The notes under the pieces are model-generated. The model was given only the letters and a program-made list of their open reading frames with translations. It did no database searches and was not told the DNA's origin. Below are positions 8,115-17,307 of a stretch of DNA of 64,000 bases, piece after piece. Each line of letters starts with the position of its first letter. Position 1 is the first letter of the stretch. The stretch covers positions 5,893,001-5,957,000 of the forward strand of contig AP018172.1 of NCBI GenBank assembly GCA_002368175.1. The letters run 5' to 3'. Both the position numbers and the translations under genes were made by a program. Source of the DNA: Calothrix sp. NIES-2098. GTDB lineage: Bacteria > Cyanobacteriota > Cyanobacteriia > Cyanobacteriales > Nostocaceae.

Positions 8115-10145
8115 ATGCCTGCGCCTACTATCACCCCTAAAATCACTTCGTTTCCGCTAACAGCCGTAGTTGGGCAAGAAGCGATTAAACTAGCTTTACT
8201 ATTAGCTGCTGTCGATCCGGGATTGGGTGGAGTAGCGATCGCAGGTCGTCGCGGTACGGCAAAATCTGTGATGGCACGTGCTATCCACGCCCTACTACCA
8301 CCGATTGAAGTTGTTCCAGGCTCGATTAGCAACTGCGACCCCACTCAACCTCAAGATTGGGATGACCTACTTTTAGCAGAATACGCAGATAAAGACATTC
8401 AAGATGTCCCCACAGAAATCATCCCTGCGCCTTTTGTGCAAATTCCGCTGGGTGTGACAGAAGACAGACTTCTCGGTTCTGTGGATGTGGAACAATCGGT
8501 AAAGCAAGGCGATACAATATTTCAGCCAGGGTTACTCGCCACAGCTAACCGAGGTGTGTTGTATGTTGATGAAATTAACTTACTAGACGACCAAATCAGC
8601 AATCAGCTACTAACAGTATTATCTGAAGGACGCAACCAAATTGAACGGGAAGGGATAAGTTTTCAGCATCAGTGCAAACCGCTGTTTATTGCTACCTACA
8701 ACCCAGAAGAAGGTGCATTACGGGAGCATTTACTAGATAGAATTGCGATCGCACTCTCCGCAGATGGAGTACTCGGCTTAGATCAAAGAGTACAAGCAGT
8801 CGAGCAAGCGATCGCTTATTCTCAGTCTCCCCAAGAATTTCTTCAACAATACAACGAAGACTTAGATGCGCTCAAAACGCAAATTATCTTGGCGCGGGAA
8901 TGGTTGAAAGATGTCACCATTACCCACGATCAAATTACCTATTTAGTTAATGAAGCCATTCGTGGCGGCGTTGAAGGACACCGCGCCGAGTTATTTGCTG
9001 TTAGAGTCGCCAAAGCTGCTGCGGCTTTAGATGGACGCAACACCGTCAATGCAGAAGACTTGCGCCGTGCTGTGGAATTAGTAATTGTCCCGCGGGCGAC
9101 AGTAGTGCAGACACCACCACCAGAACAAGCACCCCCACCACCGCCACCTCCTCCCCCACCACCAGAAAATCAAGACGAATCAGAACAAGAGGAACAGGAA
9201 GAAGAACAAGAACAAGAGGAACAAGAACAACAAGAACCACCCAGCATTCCTGAAGAATTTATTTTCGATCCGGAGGGTGTGATACTTGATGATAGTGTGC
9301 TTTATTTTGCCCAGATGGCTAAGAGGCAAGGTAAGTCTGGTAGCCGCAGCATCATCTTCTCAGAAGACCGAGGGCGCTACATTAAGCCAATGTTACCCAA
9401 AGGCAAGGTAAGACGCATTGCCGTAGATGCCACATTGAGAGCCGCTGCTCCGTATCAGAAAGCACGTCGAGAAAGACACCCCGATCGCAAAGTTATCGTC
9501 GAACAAGGAGACATTCGCGCCAAGCGCTTAGTACGCAAAGCCGGAGCCTTGGTAGTATTTGTGGTAGATGCTTCTGGTTCGATGGCTCTCAACCGGATGC
9601 AGTCAGCTAAAGGTGCAGTGATGCAACTTTTAACTGAAGCATATCAAAACCGCGACCAAGTGGCGTTGATTCCTTTCCGTGGCGAACAAGCAGAGGTATT
9701 ATTACCCCCGACTCGTTCCATTGCTTTAGCACGCAACCGTTTGGAAAGGCTACCTTGTGGTGGTGGTTCCCCATTAGCGCATGGTTTAACCCAAGCTGTA
9801 CGCGTTGGGTTAAATGCTCAAATGAGTGGAGATATTGGGCAAGTAGTAGTTGTAGCGATCACCGATGGGCGGGGTAATATTCCCTTAGCACGTTCCTTAG
9901 GCGAACAGCTAGAACCAGGAGAAAAACCAGATATCAAAAGCGAATTGTTAGAAATTGCTGCTAGAATTCGCGCTTTGGGGATGCAACTGTTAGTAATTGA
10001 TACGGAAAGTAAATTTGTTTCCACTGGTTTTGCTAAAGAATTAGCCCAAACCGCCGGAGGTAAGTATTATCATCTACCAAAAGCGACCGATAAAGCTATT
10101 GCGGCTATGACGAAAGGTGCGATCGCTGATTTAAAATCTCGATAA
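8115..10145 (+). CDS. chlD: Magnesium chelatase subunit D
   Basis: ChlD works with ChlI and ChlH to insert Mg into protoporphyrin IX, the first committed step of chlorophyll synthesis. Residues 1-320 are an AAA+ module like ChlI (GRRGTAKSVMARA at the P-loop position, YVDEINLLDD at Walker B). Residues about 333-376 are a linker with a run of prolines followed by a Glu/Gln-rich stretch. The C-terminal von Willebrand A domain starts near residue 480 and has the MIDAS motif DASGSM. At 676 residues it has normal ChlD length. chlI and chlH are not in the window. A convergent sigF follows. Confidence 0.97.
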   Translation: MPAPTITPKITSFPLTAVVGQEAIKLALLLAAVDPGLGGVAIAGRRGTAKSVMARAIHALLPPIEVVPGSISNCDPTQPQDWDDLLLAEYADKDIQDVPTEIIPAPFVQIPLGVTEDRLLGSVDVEQSVKQGDTIFQPGLLATANRGVLYVDEINLLDDQISNQLLTVLSEGRNQIEREGISFQHQCKPLFIATYNPEEGALREHLLDRIAIALSADGVLGLDQRVQAVEQAIAYSQSPQEFLQQYNEDLDALKTQIILAREWLKDVTITHDQITYLVNEAIRGGVEGHRAELFAVRVAKAAAALDGRNTVNAEDLRRAVELVIVPRATVVQTPPPEQAPPPPPPPPPPPENQDESEQEEQEEEQEQEEQEQQEPPSIPEEFIFDPEGVILDDSVLYFAQMAKRQGKSGSRSIIFSEDRGRYIKPMLPKGKVRRIAVDATLRAAAPYQKARRERHPDRKVIVEQGDIRAKRLVRKAGALVVFVVDASGSMALNRMQSAKGAVMQLLTEAYQNRDQVALIPFRGEQAEVLLPPTRSIALARNRLERLPCGGGSPLAHGLTQAVRVGLNAQMSGDIGQVVVVAITDGRGNIPLARSLGEQLEPGEKPDIKSELLEIAARIRALGMQLLVIDTESKFVSTGFAKELAQTAGGKYYHLPKATDKAIAAMTKGAIADLKSR

Positions 10146-10154
10146 ATAAGTTAA

Positions 10155-10202
10155 GGGTCAAGGGTCAACAGTTAATAATCTTGAGACTATTGACTATGAC
10201 CC
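10155..10202. terminator. Stem-loop between convergent chlD and sigF
   Basis: GGGTCA (10155-10160) pairs with TGACCC (10197-10202), and GTCAA (10164-10168) with TTGAC (10090s equivalent, 10190-10194 side), separated by a two-base mismatch. The right arm overlaps the sigF stop codon. It could terminate transcription from both sides, but there is no clear U-run. Confidence 0.4.
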
Positions 10203-10979
10203 TGTTGCTACAGCCTGTGGTTGCAAATAGCAAATTAGATCTTGAATTCCCTTTTGCAGATATCGCGTTACAGTCATGGGACTAGTGCCAATATTTTTAG
10301 CAGCATCTTTACGTGAAAGTTCTTTTAAAAATACTAATTCAACTGCCATCCGGGGTTTTTCTTCTAATAAACTGATTGCACCTTGGAGTTGTTGACGTTC
10401 TTCTTCTTGTTGCTGAAGCGCACTAGAACGAGGACAAGGAAGGGCTTCACCCAAAGTTATTTGGCAATCAACATAGTGAACTGCGGTAGCATCTAAACTT
10501 AAAGGCATCCGGTTTTGTGCAGCTAATTTAGTTTCTTGCCATTCTTGTACAGATACCTGAAGCTGTTTAGCAATTTCCGAATCTTTCGGAGGACGACCCA
10601 AAGCAATTGCTAATTCTTTGCGAACCTTTTGCCCCTCATTATATAGTTCTTGCCAACGGCGAGGAATTTTTAATAGAGTACTGCGATCGCGCAGAAAATG
10701 CAGCATCTCACCACGAATATATGGTACAGCAAAGGAACTAAACGCATATCCTTGGCTGGGATCGAAGCGCTCAATTGCCCTAATTAAACCAAAATAACCA
10801 ATTTGTTCTAAATCTTCATAAGGTTCATTACATTGATGGCTAAATTTATGAGCCATCTTCCGTACTAAGCCAGTATGTAGCTGTACAAGTTGATTACGCA
10901 GTTTAATAGAAGGATTCTGGTGGTATAAGTGCAATAACTCTATACCATCTATTCGCACAGAGGACTCACTTGCTGCCAT
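10194..10979 (-). CDS. sigF: Group 3 RNA polymerase sigma factor SigF
   Basis: Sigma-70 family protein of the SigF/SigB group, which lacks region 1. Region 2 holds EPYEDLEQIGYFGLIRAIER and FSSFAVPYIRGEMLHFLRD (core binding and -10 recognition). Region 3 and a C-terminal region 4 helix-turn-helix (LSRKDAAKNIGTSPMTVTRY) follow. In cyanobacteria SigF controls type IV pili, motility and, in Nostoc, hormogonium genes. I prefer the ATG at 10979 (261 aa) because AAAGGA lies nine bases upstream; an in-frame ATG at 11042 without a ribosome site would add 21 residues. No anti-sigma gene is adjacent. Confidence 0.9.
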   Translation of the reverse strand: MAASESSVRIDGIELLHLYHQNPSIKLRNQLVQLHTGLVRKMAHKFSHQCNEPYEDLEQIGYFGLIRAIERFDPSQGYAFSSFAVPYIRGEMLHFLRDRSTLLKIPRRWQELYNEGQKVRKELAIALGRPPKDSEIAKQLQVSVQEWQETKLAAQNRMPLSLDATAVHYVDCQITLGEALPCPRSSALQQQEEERQQLQGAISLLEEKPRMAVELVFLKELSRKDAAKNIGTSPMTVTRYLQKGIQDLICYLQPQAVATGS

Positions 10980-11644
10980 ATAAAAATTCCTTTGTTGTAA
11001 CTCCTTTTCCTGAAAAAATGGAGTTGCGTATAGTGTCATCAAATCTGTAATTATTTTCCTTAGACGACGCTGAATAAACCATCGTCGTTATACTGAACTT
11101 ATCAGGGTCTCCAGTCTATGATTCAGTATTTACACGCATGATTTTCGCTAACTACGCTGAATTTTTTTATGATTATCTGTGGGGGCTAAATTTTATTTTC
11201 TAGATCGCTGTTTGGATGAATCATCTTCTTTATTTACCGCAACATAACTCAACTATTTCTGCCGAAAAATACAGCGATCGTGAAACAGGCACGTGTCATA
11301 ACCGAGCAAAATGCAGAGAAGTGTTGCATTAATAGCCAGAACAAATGTTGCCATTTAATCTCTGAATTAGGGTTTTTCCTTCTCACTGGTTAGACAGTTT
11401 TACCAATTTCTGAATTTGCTCCAAGTCTCGCTGGCAATACCATTCCCCTTGGCAAGAAAAACCCAAGAATATGCTGTCAGTAATGTTTTTGAAGACTACG
11501 ATTGTTGAAAACAAAACGGTTTTTCTAATTTGGCGATCGCATTAACAAACATAATTTCTCTAGTGTGACTTACTGGTGACTAGCCGCAAATCTTGGTAAA
11601 AATGGGAGTAGACAGGATGTTTATCCACAAAACAAGTTTTCAAG
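10980..11644. other. Long spacer between divergent sigF and the BAX-inhibitor-like gene
   Basis: About 660 bases with two HIP1-like sites, presumably holding both promoters. I see no open reading frame with a convincing start, no tRNA, and no strong terminator. A small RNA cannot be excluded. Confidence 0.45.
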
Positions 11645-12373
11645 ATGAGCAATACTAGCAATTTTCGTGACGCTATTCGTGAGGCTCGATCTCAAGCCCT
11701 CGTAGGGCCAAATGTAATTGCCAATGCCCTTCCCTATGTTGGTGGCGGCCTTGTGCTGACTGCATTGGGAACTTACGGAGGTTTGGGAATTATCCGTACT
11801 AACCCTGGATTATTCTTCCCCACCTTCATTGGTGCGGTCATTCTGGAGTTAATTTTGTTCTTTGTTGCCCAAAATGTTGCTGAAAAAGGCAACAAGGGTT
11901 TAGCACTTCCCCTATTAGCTACCTACAGCCTCCTATCTGGATATACTCTCAGTGGTTTAGTACACCTCGCCTTAAGAACCCAAGGCGTTGGTATTCAAGG
12001 CATTGGTTTAGCTGCCCTTGGTTGTGGCGTCACCTTTATCGTCGCCCGTCAAATTGGTTCCAATCTTTCCGAACAAGACGGGATGGCTTTGACAAAAACC
12101 ATCTCTCTCGGCATCATTGCTTTGGTAGTGGTTTGTCTAACTCAATTTGTCTTTGCTTTGTTCGGTGTTTATACGCCAACTTGGTTAGAAATCGCCATTT
12201 CTGGTTTGGGGGTATTTCTGTTTGCTGGCGCATCCGTGGTTGATTTCTACATCTTGCCACGTAATTATCGCAACGATCAGTACTTACCTGCGGCTTTGTC
12301 TATGTACCTCACATACATCAACCTGTTCATTTTTATTTTGCGGTTGCTAATCGCCCTGAATGGCCGTGATTAA
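11645..12373 (+). CDS. BAX inhibitor-1 (YccA/TMBIM) family membrane protein
   Basis: This 242-residue protein has about seven hydrophobic segments. The pattern, including late segments FLFAGASVVDFYILPRN and YLTYINLFIFILRLL, fits the Bax inhibitor-1 / YccA-YbhL family. Bacterial members are inner-membrane proteins linked to calcium leak or FtsH protease regulation; the role in cyanobacteria is not settled. The first about 22 residues are soluble. It is monocistronic, with a strong terminator 34 bases after the stop. Confidence 0.85.
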   Translation: MSNTSNFRDAIREARSQALVGPNVIANALPYVGGGLVLTALGTYGGLGIIRTNPGLFFPTFIGAVILELILFFVAQNVAEKGNKGLALPLLATYSLLSGYTLSGLVHLALRTQGVGIQGIGLAALGCGVTFIVARQIGSNLSEQDGMALTKTISLGIIALVVVCLTQFVFALFGVYTPTWLEIAISGLGVFLFAGASVVDFYILPRNYRNDQYLPAALSMYLTYINLFIFILRLLIALNGRD

Positions 12374-12406
12374 GCATCCATAAACAGAAAACTTTCAGAA
12401 ACTGTC

Positions 12407-12441
12407 AACCGTGGTTAACTGTAAAGCAACCACGGTTTTTT
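12407..12441 (+). terminator. Rho-independent terminator after the BAX-inhibitor-like gene
   Basis: An 8-bp stem CCGTGGTT (12409-12416) / AACCACGG (12428-12435) is followed directly by six T residues. Confidence 0.85.
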
Positions 12442-12574
12442 AATTGCCATAAAACATCAAGTAAATTTTGTATACTATGTTTAGTAAGGGATAAGCAGTA
12501 ATAAAAACTTAGAATTTTTTGATAAAAATAGATTTTTATATATTGATTATTAAATGCTTGAGATAAATTGAAAT

Positions 12575-12856
12575 TTACTCCTTGCTCGCATCAATTTCTG
12601 GACATAATTCATTGTGACGCAAGACTCTAACCATCTCTCGCCCAGGATGTTTGAACAACACATCAAACTCACTGTTAGGCATTCTTAAGTTTTCAGGAAT
12701 GAAATCGGTCGGAATTGGTTCTATTAGCACTAACCCATGCCCAGGAAAGAGAATAATAGTAATTTCACCACTACGCAGGCATCCTAAAACTCGTGCTGGG
12801 ACACGTACATAAAAAAAAGAGCTATCTTCTTTCGGGTGCATATTAATATACCGCAA
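12575..12856 (-). CDS. Hypothetical protein, 93 aa
   Basis: I do not recognise this 93-residue protein. It has alternating hydrophobic stretches (FFYVRVPARVLGCL and EITIILFPGHGLVLIEPIP) suggesting a small beta-rich fold, no signal peptide and no membrane helix. The composition is normal for the genome and the start ATG precedes the MHP residues. It is divergent from prfB by about 130 bases. Moderately likely to be a real gene. Confidence 0.5.
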   Translation of the reverse strand: MRYINMHPKEDSSFFYVRVPARVLGCLRSGEITIILFPGHGLVLIEPIPTDFIPENLRMPNSEFDVLFKHPGREMVRVLRHNELCPEIDASKE

Positions 12857-12983
12857 ATAATTTTAGCAACTTAGACAACTGGGACGGAAGAACTTGCCCA
12901 ACAACAGCTAAAATCAAAAAGACAAATAGAATTATAAGAGCAACTTCCTCATAATCGAAGCGCTCTATTTTTTAGCAAGCACT

Positions 12984-14106
12984 ATGGAAGTCTTAGAACT
13001 CAAACGCGAAATCGAAACGTTGTCTTACCGCCTGGGTAAAACCCAGGACTATCTTTGACATACCTGCACTGACTGCCAAAATTCAAGACCTGGAACAAAT
13101 TTCTGCCCAGCCAGAATTTTGGAACGACCAAACCCAAGCGCAACAAACACTGCAAGAACTCAACGACCTGAAAGCCCATCTCCAGCAGTATCATCAATGG
13201 CAAGCTAATTTGGAAGATACCAAGGCTGTGGTTGAGTTGTTGGAGTTAGAAACTGACGAAGGGTTGTTGGAAGAAGCGGAATCTACCATTACCAAACTCA
13301 ATCACGAACTCGATCAGTGGGAGTTACAGCAGTTACTTTCCGGCCCCTACGACGATAAGGGGGCAGTACTGACAATTAACGCTGGCGCTGGTGGTACGGA
13401 TGCCCAAGATTGGGCATTTATGCTAATGCGGATGTATACTCGTTGGGCAGAAGCCCACGGTTACAAAGTGACTTTAGCAGAAGAGTCAGAAGGTGATGAA
13501 GCTGGAATTAAATCGGCTACCTTGGAAATTACTGGACGCTATGCCTATGGATATCTACGTTCAGAAACTGGTACGCATCGCTTAGTGCGAATTTCTCCAT
13601 TCAACGCCAACGGCAAACGCCAAACCAGTTTTGCTGGAGTGGAAGTAATGCCACAAATAGATAGTTCTGTGCAGTTGGAAATTCCCGAAAAAGATTTAGA
13701 AATTACTACATCCCGTTCTGGTGGTAAAGGTGGGCAGAATGTCAACAAAGTAGAAACAGCAGTGCGCATTGTTCACATTCCCACGGGTCTTGCTGTGCGT
13801 TGTACAGAAGAGCGATCGCAGCTGCAAAATAAAGAGAAAGCTCTCACTCGTCTGAAAGCAAAGCTGCTAGTCATTGCCCAAGAACAACGCGCCCAAGAAA
13901 TCGCCCAAATTCGCGGTGATATGGTAGAAGCTTCTTGGGGGAACCAAATCCGTAACTATGTGTTTCACCCATACCAGATGGTGAAAGATTTGCGTACCAA
14001 CGTAGAAACCACTGCCATTACCGATGTCATGAACGGCGACCTTGATGCGTTCATTCAAGCCTATCTGCGACAAGAAAACCAATTAGTAGAAAGTACTCCG
14101 GCTTAA
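12984..14106 (+). CDS. prfB: Peptide chain release factor 2 (programmed +1 frameshift)
   Basis: RF2 ends translation at UGA and UAA. The gene is split into a 24-codon leader frame (ATG at 12984 to CTT at 13053) ending in TGA, and a main frame entered by a +1 shift at 13057, giving about 373 residues. The main frame contains the SPF recognition tripeptide (VRISPFNANG) and the catalytic loop SGGKGGQNVNKVE. The shift autoregulates RF2: when RF2 is scarce the ribosome pauses at TGA and slips. A DUF3285 peptide and ybeY follow on the same strand, an order common in cyanobacteria. Reading only the downstream open frame would lose the N-terminal domain. Confidence 0.95.
13039..13059 (+). promoter_or_regulatory. 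RF2 +1 recoding site
   Basis: The slippery sequence CTT TGA C (13053-13059) is preceded by AGGA (13045-13048), a Shine-Dalgarno-like stimulator at the spacing seen in other bacterial prfB genes. The peptide before the stop ends in DYL, as in many RF2 leaders. Confidence 0.95.
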
Positions 14107-14287
14107 TTGGGAACAAACAACCGATGATTAGGGACTAAGGAAAGGGGACAAGGAGGCGTGGGGAAACTAAGAATTACCCTTGATCCTTGTCCCTTAACTC
14201 TTGACCAATAACAAATGAAGAAAATGACAGTTTTACGCTAGGTAAACTGTTACATTTATATATAAAAGAGTTTGTTATCAAATCATC

Positions 14288-14443
14288 ATGAGCAACTCTC
14301 CGTCAACGGAAACTCAACCTAGTTACGTCAAACTTGCCATGCGCAATATGGTGCGCAAAGGTGGTACGTCCATCAAACATTTTGTGCTTACCACCATAGG
14401 GCTGTTAGCTGTCTTCGTAGGTCTTGCTTACCTAACTCGCTGA
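14288..14443 (+). CDS. DUF3285-type small membrane protein, 51 aa
   Basis: A 51-codon frame starting at ATG 14288 encodes a short basic N-terminus (YVKLAMRNMVRKGG) and one transmembrane helix (FVLTTIGLLAVFVGLAYL). It matches the cyanobacterial DUF3285 family found between prfB and ybeY. The conserved position and good membrane-protein pattern make it a real gene. Its function is unknown. Confidence 0.8.
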   Translation: MSNSPSTETQPSYVKLAMRNMVRKGGTSIKHFVLTTIGLLAVFVGLAYLTR

Positions 14444-14485
14444 TCGTTAACCCAAACTTCGAGTTATGAGGAGACTTTGTAGCTA

Positions 14486-15013
14486 GTGCAAGTTGAACTA
14501 GATGTACAAGATTGTTTTTATGAATCGTCCCCAGAAAAAACTGAAGATTTGGGGACTAATGATAATCGGATAGCAGAAGAAACTTGGGAACGCTGGTTTA
14601 AATGCTGGTTGGAAATACTTCACTCAGATCTTCCAACCGCACCAGGTTATGAAATCGGGCTACGGTTGACAGATGATGCAGAAATTCAGTCGTTGAATGC
14701 TCAGTATCGTCAGCAAGATAAACCTACGGATGTTTTAGCCTTTGCTGCTTTAGAGGTAGACTGCCCTCAAAATGAGGAAATGTTTGCCTCTATGCCTTTA
14801 TATTTAGGGGATATCGTGGTATCTGTGGATACTGCAAAACGTCAAGCCCAACAGCAGCAGCATAGTTTGCAAACCGAACTGGCCTGGCTAGTAGCTCACG
14901 GTCTACTGCATCTATTGGGCTGGGATCATCCTGATGAAGAAAGTTTAGAAAGAATGTTAAAGCAGCAAGTAATATTGCTGAGAGAAATAGGTATTGCTCT
15001 TGACATAGAGTAA
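14486..15013 (+). CDS. ybeY: Endoribonuclease / rRNA maturation factor YbeY
   Basis: This 175-residue protein has the YbeY zinc motif HGLLHLLGWDH near residues 138-148 and upstream elements DKPTDVLAF and LGDIVVS. YbeY acts in 16S rRNA 3'-end processing and ribosome quality control. Translation starts at GTG 14486 with GAGGAGA upstream. It lies in the usual prfB-DUF3285-ybeY-dgkA order. The N-terminal 30 residues are longer than in E. coli and variable. Confidence 0.93.
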   Translation: MQVELDVQDCFYESSPEKTEDLGTNDNRIAEETWERWFKCWLEILHSDLPTAPGYEIGLRLTDDAEIQSLNAQYRQQDKPTDVLAFAALEVDCPQNEEMFASMPLYLGDIVVSVDTAKRQAQQQQHSLQTELAWLVAHGLLHLLGWDHPDEESLERMLKQQVILLREIGIALDIE

Positions 15014-15118
15014 CACTATTATTTATCTCTGTTCTCCAAGAACATCCCAATAAATTGCCTAAAACTTGATTACGCCATTAAAATCGGCGGATATTCCAAC
15101 TTTAACTACTTCGACTCT

Positions 15119-15595
15119 ATGATCTTTAAGCCTATGTCCCAACAAGTTTCTCCACCACCAACGTCAAACCGCTTACCAACACTTGTGACTAAAGAACGGG
15201 AATTCTCCTGGCAAGTCGCCACTAATTTATTGATTAGTTTTAAATACGCCTGGGCTGGAATTAGCTATAGTTTTAAAACGCAACGTAATTTCCGCATTCA
15301 TGTAGGTGTGTGTGCTGTGGCGATCGCCTCCAGCATTGTTCTACATTTATCAGCTGTGGAAATAGCTGTTATTGGGATTACTAGCGGTTTAGTTTTAGCT
15401 TTAGAGTTACTGAATACAGCCCTTGAGTCGCTGGTCGATTTAACGGTGAAGCAGACATATCATGAGTTGGCGAAAATTGCTAAGGACTGTGCAGCTGGTG
15501 CTGTGCTGGTTTCGGCTTTGGTCGCTGTTCTCGTAGCGAGTATGCTCATACTACCGCCTCTAGCAACTTTAATTATGTCAGCTATCTCGGTGTAA
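15119..15595 (+). CDS. dgkA: Diacylglycerol/undecaprenol kinase family protein
   Basis: This 158-residue inner-membrane protein has three hydrophobic segments and the DgkA signature ALELLNTALESLVDL with KIAKDCAAGAVL. The family phosphorylates diacylglycerol or undecaprenol to recycle lipid carriers. The N-terminal about 40 residues are a soluble extension; an internal ATG at 15134 is an alternative start. It sits between ybeY and trpG, an arrangement seen in other cyanobacteria. Confidence 0.92.
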   Translation: MIFKPMSQQVSPPPTSNRLPTLVTKEREFSWQVATNLLISFKYAWAGISYSFKTQRNFRIHVGVCAVAIASSIVLHLSAVEIAVIGITSGLVLALELLNTALESLVDLTVKQTYHELAKIAKDCAAGAVLVSALVAVLVASMLILPPLATLIMSAISV

Positions 15596-15691
15596 CCTTT
15601 TCATTTCATAATTGATGACGTTTACAGCAATTCAAATCTGGTGACAATTAAACAAAATAATAAGAAGTAATCTGACCAGGAGTTATCAGCT

Positions 15692-16291
15692 GTGATTATA
15701 GTCATCGATAATTACGATAGTTTTACTTATAATTTAGTGCAGTATCTCGGAGAACTTGCAGCAGAGTTCCCTGTAGCAGCAGATATTAAGGTTTTTCGCA
15801 ACGATAAAATATCTGTAGATGAAATTCGGGCTTTAAATCCTGAGCTTGTAGTAATTTCTCCCGGGCCCGGTCGTCCTGAAGATGCCGGGATTAGCCTAGA
15901 TTTAATTGAACAACTAGGTTCTAATCTGCCAATTTTAGGCGTATGTTTAGGACATCAAAGCATTGGTCAGGTATTCGGTGGTAAAATCGTTTCTGCTCCT
16001 GAATTGATGCATGGCAAAACTTCTCAGGTGACTCATACTGGGGTAGGAGTTTTTCGGGGATTAGAAAATCCTCTAACTGCAACCAGATATCACAGTCTGG
16101 TGATTGACCGCGAAACTTGCCCCGATGTATTGGAAATTACTGCTTGGGTGGAGGATGGTACTATTATGGGAGTAAGGCACAGGAACTATCCGCACATTCA
16201 AGGCGTCCAGTTTCACCCAGAGAGTGTTTTAACATCTTCAGGCAAGCAATTGCTGCGAAACTTTCTGGAAGAATTACAGTCGAGAGAGTAA
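15692..16291 (+). CDS. trpG: Anthranilate / aminodeoxychorismate synthase glutaminase subunit
   Basis: A 199-residue class I glutamine amidotransferase that supplies ammonia for anthranilate (tryptophan) or aminodeoxychorismate (folate) synthesis. It contains DNYDSFTYNLVQYL at the N-terminus, the oxyanion loop SPGPGRPED, the nucleophile Cys in GVCLGHQ (about residue 85) and the catalytic His-Glu in QFHPES (about residue 173). The start is GTG 15692. trpE and pabB are not nearby, so it may serve both pathways, as TrpG/PabA often does. Confidence 0.93.
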   Translation: MIIVIDNYDSFTYNLVQYLGELAAEFPVAADIKVFRNDKISVDEIRALNPELVVISPGPGRPEDAGISLDLIEQLGSNLPILGVCLGHQSIGQVFGGKIVSAPELMHGKTSQVTHTGVGVFRGLENPLTATRYHSLVIDRETCPDVLEITAWVEDGTIMGVRHRNYPHIQGVQFHPESVLTSSGKQLLRNFLEELQSRE

Positions 16292-16294
16292 TTA

Positions 16295-17062
16295 ATGAAA
16301 CGACGACAGTTGATGGGCTATGCTGGGGCGGGTTTGGCAACAGCTTTTCTTACTACCTTAGGTTCTGAATTTCAAGCTGACGCGCAATCTAGCGGTCTAT
16401 CAGTTCAGTGGTTGGGTCATACTTGCTTTTTGTTGACGGGTGGCGGTGTCAAAATTCTCGTCAATCCATTTCGACCTGTTGGCTGTACGGCTGGGTATCG
16501 TCCCCCGAAAGTGGCCGCAGACTTGGTTATGATTAGCAGTCAATTGCTAGATGAAGGTGCAGTAGATGGACTCCCAGGAAAACCTAAACTCATCTACGAA
16601 CCTGGAGTTTATGAGTTCCAAGGCATTAAGTTCCAAGGAATTGCCATAGACCACGATCGCAAAGGTGGTAAGCAATTTGGTGTTAATACTGCTTGGAGTT
16701 GGAAACAAGGCGGAATTAATATCCTGCACTTGGGAGGTGCTGCTGCGCCCATTTCTGCCGAACAAAAAATCCTGATGGGGCGTCCCGATGTCGCATTTGT
16801 TCCGGTTGGGGGTAGTGCAAAAGCCTATAATGCCCAAGAAGCCAAGCAAGCAGTGGAAATTTTAAATCCCAAACTGATAATTCCTACTCATTATCGTACA
16901 AAGGCAGCAGATGCTTCTAAGTGCGAAATTTCTCCAGTAGATGACTTTCTCAACTTGATGCAGGGTATAACAGTACGTCGTAGTGATAGCGATAGTATAA
17001 GTATTAGCCCTAGTAATCTACCAGAAAAGAGCGTAATTCAGACTTTGAGTTACAAATTTTAA
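16295..17062 (+). CDS. Secreted MBL-fold protein with degenerate metal site
   Basis: This 255-residue protein starts three bases after trpG, so the two are co-transcribed. The N-terminus is Tat-like (KRRQLMGYAGAGLATAFL). The body resembles UlaG-like metallo-beta-lactamase-fold proteins: WLGHTCFLL, VKILVNPF, LHLGGAA, PTHYRT. The usual HxHxDH metal motif is absent; at that position the chain reads ISSQLLDEGAVDG. Normal two-zinc hydrolase chemistry is therefore unlikely, though the outer His residues remain. The function is unknown; it is a conserved kind of gene in cyanobacteria. Confidence 0.8.
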   Translation: MKRRQLMGYAGAGLATAFLTTLGSEFQADAQSSGLSVQWLGHTCFLLTGGGVKILVNPFRPVGCTAGYRPPKVAADLVMISSQLLDEGAVDGLPGKPKLIYEPGVYEFQGIKFQGIAIDHDRKGGKQFGVNTAWSWKQGGINILHLGGAAAPISAEQKILMGRPDVAFVPVGGSAKAYNAQEAKQAVEILNPKLIIPTHYRTKAADASKCEISPVDDFLNLMQGITVRRSDSDSISISPSNLPEKSVIQTLSYKF

Positions 17063-17075
17063 TAAGGAGACAAGT

Positions 17076-17110
17076 AACCACAGATAAAGTATCTATGTTT
17101 ATCTGTGGTT
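17076..17110 (+). terminator. Perfect 13-bp stem-loop after the MBL gene
   Basis: AACCACAGATAAA (17076-17088) pairs perfectly with TTTATCTGTGGTT (17098-17110) over a 9-base loop, 14 bases after the stop codon. There is no U-run, so termination is likely but not certain. Confidence 0.6.
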
Positions 17111-17307
17111 TCATCTCAAATAACACTCTGAGATGAGGTATTGATGTGACGGTAGAATTACCTTGAACTTCTCGTGTGTTCCGGAGTGAAACTTTTTGTT
17201 TACAGGCTACTGAGTAGAAATAGAAAAATATTGAGGCTTAACTCTACTCAATTTAGCTACCATAGCCTAGCGAGTCTTTATGCGATCGCGAATCAACCAA
17301 CTATTTT

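Noticed and set aside
12984..13209. prfB as a pseudogene because of an early TGA
   Set aside because: The TGA lies in a canonical CTT-TGA-C recoding site with an upstream AGGA, and the +1 frame continues with a full RF2.
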